From Roseofilum halophilum BLCC-M91 (GTDB lineage: Bacteria; Cyanobacteriota; Cyanobacteriia; Cyanobacteriales; Desertifilaceae), in NCBI RefSeq assembly GCF_030068445.1, contig NZ_JAQPOK010000120.1:1-37354 (forward strand): a DNA stretch of 37,354 nucleotides, written 5' to 3'. The notes beneath the pieces are model-generated. The model was not told where the DNA came from, searched no databases, and saw only the letters and a program-made list of their open reading frames with translations. The stretch's first letter is position 1. Every line of letters starts with the position of its first letter. Positions 32,685-37,354 of this stretch are shown one piece after another. Both the position numbers and the translations under genes were made by a program.

Positions 32685-35132
32685 ATGACTAAACTCACCT
32701 ATTTTCTCCCCCTATCCTTACTCCTCACCGGGTGTCTCAACAGCACTGCAAACATCTCCATTGTTCCTCCTACCTCCCCCAATCCCATGATCCAAGCGGC
32801 TAACCCCATGCAACCCCCCGCCGATTCGCCTGCTAACGGTCTCTGGGTGACCTCAGAAGAGGGTCAAACCCAGGTTTTCCCCTTAAAAAACACTTCGGTC
32901 AATGCCACGGTTTCCGGCAATGTTTCCCAGGTGGAAGTAACCCAAACCTTTGAAAATCCCTTTGAAGATCCCCTAGAAGCGGTGTATGTATTTCCGCTCC
33001 CGGATGAGGCGGCGGTGTATGATATGGAAATTAAATTGGGCGATCGCATTATCAAGGGTAGCATTAAGAAGCGGGAAGAAGCCCAACAAATCTACGAACA
33101 AGCGAGAGCAGAAGGACGCACTGCGGGACTTTTAGAGCAAGAGAGAGCCAATATTTTCACCCAATCTTTAGCCAATATCCGACCAGGGGAAAAAATCGAG
33201 GTCACTATTCGCTACACGGACTCCCTCACGTTTGAAGGGGGAAATTATGAGTTTGTCTTTCCCATGGTAGTAGGGCCGCGCTATATTCCCGGTAACTCGA
33301 TTCAGGGAACAGAAGATACGGATCAAGTGCCCGATGCTTCTCGAATTACACCTCCGGTACTGAAACCAGGGAGGCGATCGGGTCATGATATCCAAGTTTC
33401 CGTTAACATTGATGCTGGCGTTCCCATTAGCAATATTAGCTCGACTTCCCATAAAATCTTAGTGCGAACACAGCGCAATATCACCGAAATTCAACTCTCG
33501 CCAGAAGACCAAATTCCCAACAAAGATTTAGTGTTGCGCTATCAAGTTTCCGGACGAGAAACCCAAGCCACTCTCCTGACGCAAAAAGATCGAAACGGGG
33601 GACATTTCGCCGCCTATTTAATTCCCGCTTTAGACTATCAACCCAGAGAAATTATCCCCAAAGATGTGGTGTTTCTGATGGATACTTCCGGTTCTCAGTC
33701 GGGCGCACCCATTGCCCAATCTCAAGCCTTAATGCGAGAATTTATTCAGGGTTTAAATCCCAATGATACGTTTACAATTATCGATTTTTCTAATACAGCT
33801 CGCCAGTTGTCTGCTTCTCCGCTCACCAATACCCCACAAAACCGCCAAAAGGCACTCTCATATATTAACCAACTGAACGCCGAAGGGGGAACGGAGTTAA
33901 TGAATGGCATCAACGCGGTGATGAACTTTCCCCCACCTCCGGAAGGAAGATTGCGGAGTGTCGTCTTACTCACCGATGGCTATATTGGCAATGACCAGGA
34001 AATTATTGCCGCAGTGCAACAGAATCTAAAACGGGGAAATCGCTTGTATAGCTTTGGTGTCGGCAGTTCTACCAATCGATTTTTGTTGGATAGACTGGCA
34101 GAAGTGGGCCGAGGAACCGTGCAAGTGGTACGCCAGGATGAGAATATCGATCCAGTGGTGAAGAAGTTTTTCAGCCAAATTAATAACCCAGTCTTGAGTA
34201 ATATTGAGGTAACCTGGAGCGGTGCAGGAGAGGCTCCAGAAATTTACCCCCTCGCGCCCCCGGATCTGTTTGCCAGTCAGCCGTTGGTGCTGTTCGGACG
34301 CAAGGCAGATGCCCAACCAGGGACGTTAAGCATCCGGGGGGTTTCGGCAGGGGGAAAACGCTATGAACAGGTGTTCTCGGTCAATTTTCGGGGAGATAGT
34401 GAGGCAATTTCCCAGCTCTGGGGTAGAGCGAAAATTAAGGATCTGATGACGGGGATGTACGGCGGCGAAACTAAGTCCGGAGTGGATGCAGTGACGCAGA
34501 CTGCTTTAGATTATCGCCTGTTGTCTGAATATACGGCATTTGTGGCCGTGAGTGAGGAGGTGCGCGTTAACCCGGATGGCGAACGGGTGCGGGTAGAAGT
34601 GCCCGTAGAATTACCGGATGGGGTGAGTTATGAGGGTGTTTTTGGCGCACCAGAGGAAGATCAAAGTATTTACCAAAGTTCTGGAACCAGAGGAGGCGCA
34701 CCCAGGGGAGCATCCCGCTCTGCCTCTCCTTTAAGGATGTCGGCTCCCCTACCTGCTGCTGCTCCACCCCCTCCTGCTCCGCAAATGGATGCCATGGAAA
34801 TGGAGGAAATGGAATTGACAGAGGAAAGTAAGGTAGAAAATATACCCAACCGCATCGAAGTGGTGAAAGCTGAGGGATTAAGTGAAGGGGCGATCGCCGC
34901 TTTAACCCAATATATCCAGTCTATCTCCCTTCCTGACGAGGTTTCCGGGGATCTGACCTTAGAAGTCTGGACGAATAATGGGCGCGTCCGTCGGGTGCTT
35001 CTAGATGAGGAGAATTCGACGATAGAAGACGAAGACGTTATTCGAGCGGTGCGATCGGTTTTACTCGGCTGGCCCGTTCCCAGTTCCGTTCAGGGTACAG
35101 TCTCCTTAACCTTGCGGGTTAACGGGAATTAA
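32685..35132 (+). CDS. VIT and vWA domain lipoprotein
   Basis: The 815-residue protein is likely an outer-surface or periplasmic lipoprotein: MTKLTYFLPLSLLLTGC gives a lipobox with Cys17. A VIT domain follows (about 65-200) with VSQVEVTQTFENPFEDPLEA and the KKREEAQQIYEQA segment. A vWA domain at about 325-510 has an intact metal site starting at Asp333 (DTSGS). A Pro/Ala/Met-rich hinge lies near 685-710, and a C-terminal domain ends in a TonB-like pattern (DEDVIRAVRSVLLGWPVP). The start at 32685 is chosen for the signal peptide; the upstream 58 codons are repeat sequence. Such proteins resemble inter-alpha-trypsin-inhibitor heavy chains; the role is unknown. Confidence 0.88.
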   Translation: MTKLTYFLPLSLLLTGCLNSTANISIVPPTSPNPMIQAANPMQPPADSPANGLWVTSEEGQTQVFPLKNTSVNATVSGNVSQVEVTQTFENPFEDPLEAVYVFPLPDEAAVYDMEIKLGDRIIKGSIKKREEAQQIYEQARAEGRTAGLLEQERANIFTQSLANIRPGEKIEVTIRYTDSLTFEGGNYEFVFPMVVGPRYIPGNSIQGTEDTDQVPDASRITPPVLKPGRRSGHDIQVSVNIDAGVPISNISSTSHKILVRTQRNITEIQLSPEDQIPNKDLVLRYQVSGRETQATLLTQKDRNGGHFAAYLIPALDYQPREIIPKDVVFLMDTSGSQSGAPIAQSQALMREFIQGLNPNDTFTIIDFSNTARQLSASPLTNTPQNRQKALSYINQLNAEGGTELMNGINAVMNFPPPPEGRLRSVVLLTDGYIGNDQEIIAAVQQNLKRGNRLYSFGVGSSTNRFLLDRLAEVGRGTVQVVRQDENIDPVVKKFFSQINNPVLSNIEVTWSGAGEAPEIYPLAPPDLFASQPLVLFGRKADAQPGTLSIRGVSAGGKRYEQVFSVNFRGDSEAISQLWGRAKIKDLMTGMYGGETKSGVDAVTQTALDYRLLSEYTAFVAVSEEVRVNPDGERVRVEVPVELPDGVSYEGVFGAPEEDQSIYQSSGTRGGAPRGASRSASPLRMSAPLPAAAPPPPAPQMDAMEMEEMELTEESKVENIPNRIEVVKAEGLSEGAIAALTQYIQSISLPDEVSGDLTLEVWTNNGRVRRVLLDEENSTIEDEDVIRAVRSVLLGWPVPSSVQGTVSLTLRVNGN

Positions 35133-35134
35133 CA

Positions 35135-35169
35135 GACTTAGGGACAGGGAAACCTGTCTCTAATTAGTC
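35135..35169. terminator. Bidirectional hairpin between convergent genes
   Basis: GACAGG-GAAA-CCTGTC (35143-35158), with a GNRA-type loop, is flanked by AGACT and AGTCT, which extend the pairing across internal loops. It sits between the VIT-vWA gene and the convergent PIN gene. Confidence 0.5.
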
Positions 35170-35691
35170 TTGATCGAGAAATTTGTCCCACCAACTTTTG
35201 AGAGGATGATTTTCAGCAGGAGTATATCGACCTTGTACCTGAATATTGCGAAGCGTTTCTTGCACCTGTAGTAGCTGAATGGCTTCTGTTTTTGCCCAAT
35301 ACTGGATAATTTCCAATGTGGAAAATACTTGTAGAGAAGGGGATTCCTGTGTAAAAAATTTAATCACTTTGCGGTCATCTGTGGCGATTGCCCATCTTCG
35401 CTCAACGGCGATCGCCCCAGTTGCTGCTTCTCCATCTCCTAACCGAGCGGCGGCATAGTTGACGAAATTTTCAGCTTCGGCATCAAAGGCAAAATCTACA
35501 ACGATCAAAAGATTTTCGGCGATCGCTTCTTCAATTTCTGTGATATCGATCTGGGTTAATTCTTGTTTAACTTCCTCCACAATCGCCACTTGAGCCGGAA
35601 TCACTTTTAAGATCTCTAAACATTGACCCGATGCCTTAAAATTCAACAGACAGCAGGTATCGAGAAGTAGATGGGAAGATTGAATATTCAT
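35164..35691 (-). CDS. PIN-domain protein, putative toxin
   Basis: The 175-residue protein carries PIN landmarks: LLLDTCCLLNF with the first Asp, a Glu in VEEVKQEL, LGDGEAATGAIA with the acidic pair, and AIATDDRKVIKFF with the final Asp. It follows the XRE/ImmA-like gene by 20 bases on the same strand and is probably co-expressed. This pairing of an XRE-ImmA protein with a PIN protein is a known toxin-antitoxin-like layout. Confidence 0.8.
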   Translation of the reverse strand: MNIQSSHLLLDTCCLLNFKASGQCLEILKVIPAQVAIVEEVKQELTQIDITEIEEAIAENLLIVVDFAFDAEAENFVNYAAARLGDGEAATGAIAVERRWAIATDDRKVIKFFTQESPSLQVFSTLEIIQYWAKTEAIQLLQVQETLRNIQVQGRYTPAENHPLKSWWDKFLDQD

Positions 35692-35711
35692 AACTGAATC
35701 TTTATCTCCCC

Positions 35712-36923
35712 CTATTGATGTTCCACATCTGCCACCTCCCGCAGATTAACCCGATCTTCATCTAAGATTCCACTCGAATACTCTCGTAATTGTTCCGCAA
35801 TGTAACGTGCTTCTAGACGGTTCACTCCTAAAAATTTTGCAAATTGTCCTTCAGTAATTAACGCTCGATCTAAAGCTTCAATTGCCAAATGCTGATAGTG
35901 AACAGGAGTCATATCGGAGAGCTGAGGAATATCCTGTAAATTTAACTGTTGTTGAACCGATCTAACTTTGAGACCTCTTGAGTGTAAATTATCCCAAGTT
36001 CCTGTCGGAATACATTTCATCTCCTCAAGTCTAAACGCCAGCGCTTGCACAGAGACACCATAATAATGAGCTAGAGTAAATAGATCAATTTGTGTAAATT
36101 TTCCCTTATTGGAACCACTACGATCCCTAAATTGTTTCAGTAAACTACTTGTTGGCATGAGAAAATATTTAGCAAATGCTTCTGCTAATTTTTCACTATC
36201 TGGCATTCTCTGATATTGGTCATCAAAATCCACAACGGCCTTATATCGATGAGCCAAAAAGTGCAGATAACCATGGGCTAATGACCATCTTCTGCGCTCT
36301 TCTGGGTGATTGGAATTAATGCCTAAACAGCCTCCTAATTCTGGGTTATAACTATAAATTTCTGAGAATTTGGGGGGCATGGGCAGGTAAAAAATCCGCA
36401 ATCCCACATTGGCTTCTAAGGTATCTCGTAATTGCTGAATGGGATGATCGCCAAGTCCAAGGCGCTGCCGCTCTTGAGTAGCGATCGCTTCTGCTAACGG
36501 TTCTATGGGCATTTCCTCAACGTCATATTCAGCAGGATAATTTTGCGGCAAGGGAGAACCCATCAATTGTTCTAATTCTAAGTAGTTTTCACACAACTGC
36601 TGGAGACGCAAAACCACAGGCTCAATAGCAGCTTGTTCTTCCTGGGTACGGCGATAGAGTGCCCGGAATTGTACCTCCAGAGGTTCGACAACAGGGCGTG
36701 GACGCACAAAATCACTCACTGAACGCCCATAGGTACGAGCAAGTGTAATCAATTCAGCCGGTTTTAAGCGCCGAGTACCATTTTCGATCGCCACTAGGGT
36801 AGTGCGGGAAACCTCAAGCTCTTGAGCAGCATCCGCTTGAGTCATGCCTCGTTGTTCTCGCGCTTGTTTGAGAGATTTTCCTAATTGTTGGCGATCTATT
36901 GTATCTAGGATGTTCGCAGCCAT
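35712..36923 (-). CDS. XRE helix-turn-helix and ImmA/IrrE-like protein with an altered zinc site
   Basis: The 403-residue protein has an XRE-type DNA-binding domain (about 14-70, REQRGMTQADAAQELEVSRT) and an ImmA/IrrE-type metallopeptidase-like domain (about 170-290). The zinc motif, normally HE..H, reads HGYLH at 217-221, so the catalytic Glu is Gly while both His remain. A downstream EKLAEAFAKYFLMP keeps the third ligand Glu. It may bind metal without cutting. It likely represses its own promoter and controls the PIN gene downstream. Confidence 0.85.
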   Translation of the reverse strand: MAANILDTIDRQQLGKSLKQAREQRGMTQADAAQELEVSRTTLVAIENGTRRLKPAELITLARTYGRSVSDFVRPRPVVEPLEVQFRALYRRTQEEQAAIEPVVLRLQQLCENYLELEQLMGSPLPQNYPAEYDVEEMPIEPLAEAIATQERQRLGLGDHPIQQLRDTLEANVGLRIFYLPMPPKFSEIYSYNPELGGCLGINSNHPEERRRWSLAHGYLHFLAHRYKAVVDFDDQYQRMPDSEKLAEAFAKYFLMPTSSLLKQFRDRSGSNKGKFTQIDLFTLAHYYGVSVQALAFRLEEMKCIPTGTWDNLHSRGLKVRSVQQQLNLQDIPQLSDMTPVHYQHLAIEALDRALITEGQFAKFLGVNRLEARYIAEQLREYSSGILDEDRVNLREVADVEHQ

Positions 36924-37046
36924 AATGCCCTCTCATTGACCATTGTTGAATTCTCAAAACATCATGTCCGCGATCGCCCTTGGGATGCTTTAGACTGGGC
37001 TTGGCGATCGCTCAAAAACTGACACAAAGATGGGAGAAAAATGGCT

Positions 37047-37354
37047 TTAGCCTTGTTCCCATTGACAAACTTCCTCAACAGACAGTCCCAAGGCTTCAGC
37101 CACTTGTTCCCTACTCATACCCATACTCAACAATCGAGGAATAGCTGCTTTCTGGGCCTGTTCGGCAGCATTAGCTCGTTGTTCAGCGTTGTTAGCTCGT
37201 TGATTAGCCATCTCCGCCACTTCCTCTGGCGTGGGTATCCAATTGCCCTGGGCATCATACCAGCGTAACCATTGTCGCTTTAATCCATGGTATTTCCCGA
37301 ACCATAATCCCAGTCCTAATTCTAATTCTGGAAACCAGAATCTCGATTCAGTCA
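37047..37354 (-). CDS. Uma2-family (PD-(D/E)XK-like) protein, C-terminal part, cut by the window edge
   Basis: About 101 residues are visible, running in frame to the window end without a start. The segment FPELELGLGLWFGKYHGLKR, then RWYDAQGNWIPTPEEVAEMA, a coiled QRANNAEQRANAAEQ repeat and SREQVAEALGLSVEEV are typical of the C-terminal end of cyanobacterial Uma2-family proteins. These are nuclease-fold proteins of uncertain function. The catalytic part lies outside the window. Confidence 0.8.
   Translation of the reverse strand, partial: TESRFWFPELELGLGLWFGKYHGLKRQWLRWYDAQGNWIPTPEEVAEMANQRANNAEQRANAAEQAQKAAIPRLLSMGMSREQVAEALGLSVEEVCQWEQG

Overview
The window comes from a cyanobacterium, most likely a filamentous one (inference). 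The evidence is a complete kaiA-kaiB-kaiC clock operon, the cyanobacteria-specific pipX-pipY pair beside sepF and proC, very frequent GCGATCGC (HIP1) palindromes, and three heptanucleotide tandem repeats (STRR type). Small dispersed hairpin repeats fill many intergenic gaps.

Region 1 (1-6640) holds what looks like a ribosomally made peptide (RiPP) locus. It has a hydrolase-like protein, a PatA/PatG-type subtilisin protease, and a row of five short peptide genes. Four of the peptides start with a common leader, MK..P.Q..PV.R, that resembles the start of cyanobactin precursor leaders; the fifth is degenerate. A carboxyl-methyltransferase-family enzyme lies between the fourth and fifth peptide genes, and a patatin-like lipase follows. 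No cyclodehydratase or prenyltransferase is present. The last 40 or so residues of the protease resemble the core of the first peptide.

Region 2 (6700-11340) is the Kai clock operon with a full-length KaiA whose receiver-like domain lacks the usual Asp, followed by an unknown protein, an RTX-repeat protein and a small membrane protein. Region 3 (11337-22035) is mostly housekeeping: a DEAD-box helicase and RimO on the minus strand, then a Crp-family regulator, an M61 peptidase, an EcfT/CbiQ transporter subunit, pipX-pipY, sepF and proC on the plus strand.

Region 4 (22148-25628) is the most striking. After a small gene with a structured 5' leader come four tandem RNA units. Each is closed by a perfect but different outer stem next to the same internal loop (5' YCCTAAC, 3' ACTTG), and each encloses a tRNA-like module. 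One module is circularly permuted, one is clearly derived from tRNA-Asn, one has a Gln-like D arm, and one is a degenerate cloverleaf. The next gene encodes a HEAT-like plus vWA protein resembling Ro60/Rsr. I read this as a Y RNA (YrlA-like) cluster with its Ro partner.

Region 5 (25860-37354) is an accessory island. It contains toxin-antitoxin-like pairs (DUF433/DUF5615, antitoxin/PIN, DUF4258-like/DUF2283, XRE-ImmA/PIN), a truncated HNH gene, a small gene interrupted by a 137-bp MITE with a TA duplication, a sensor kinase, a lipase, a VIT-vWA lipoprotein and the end of a Uma2-family gene cut by the window edge. All functional statements are from reading the sequence; no database search was run.
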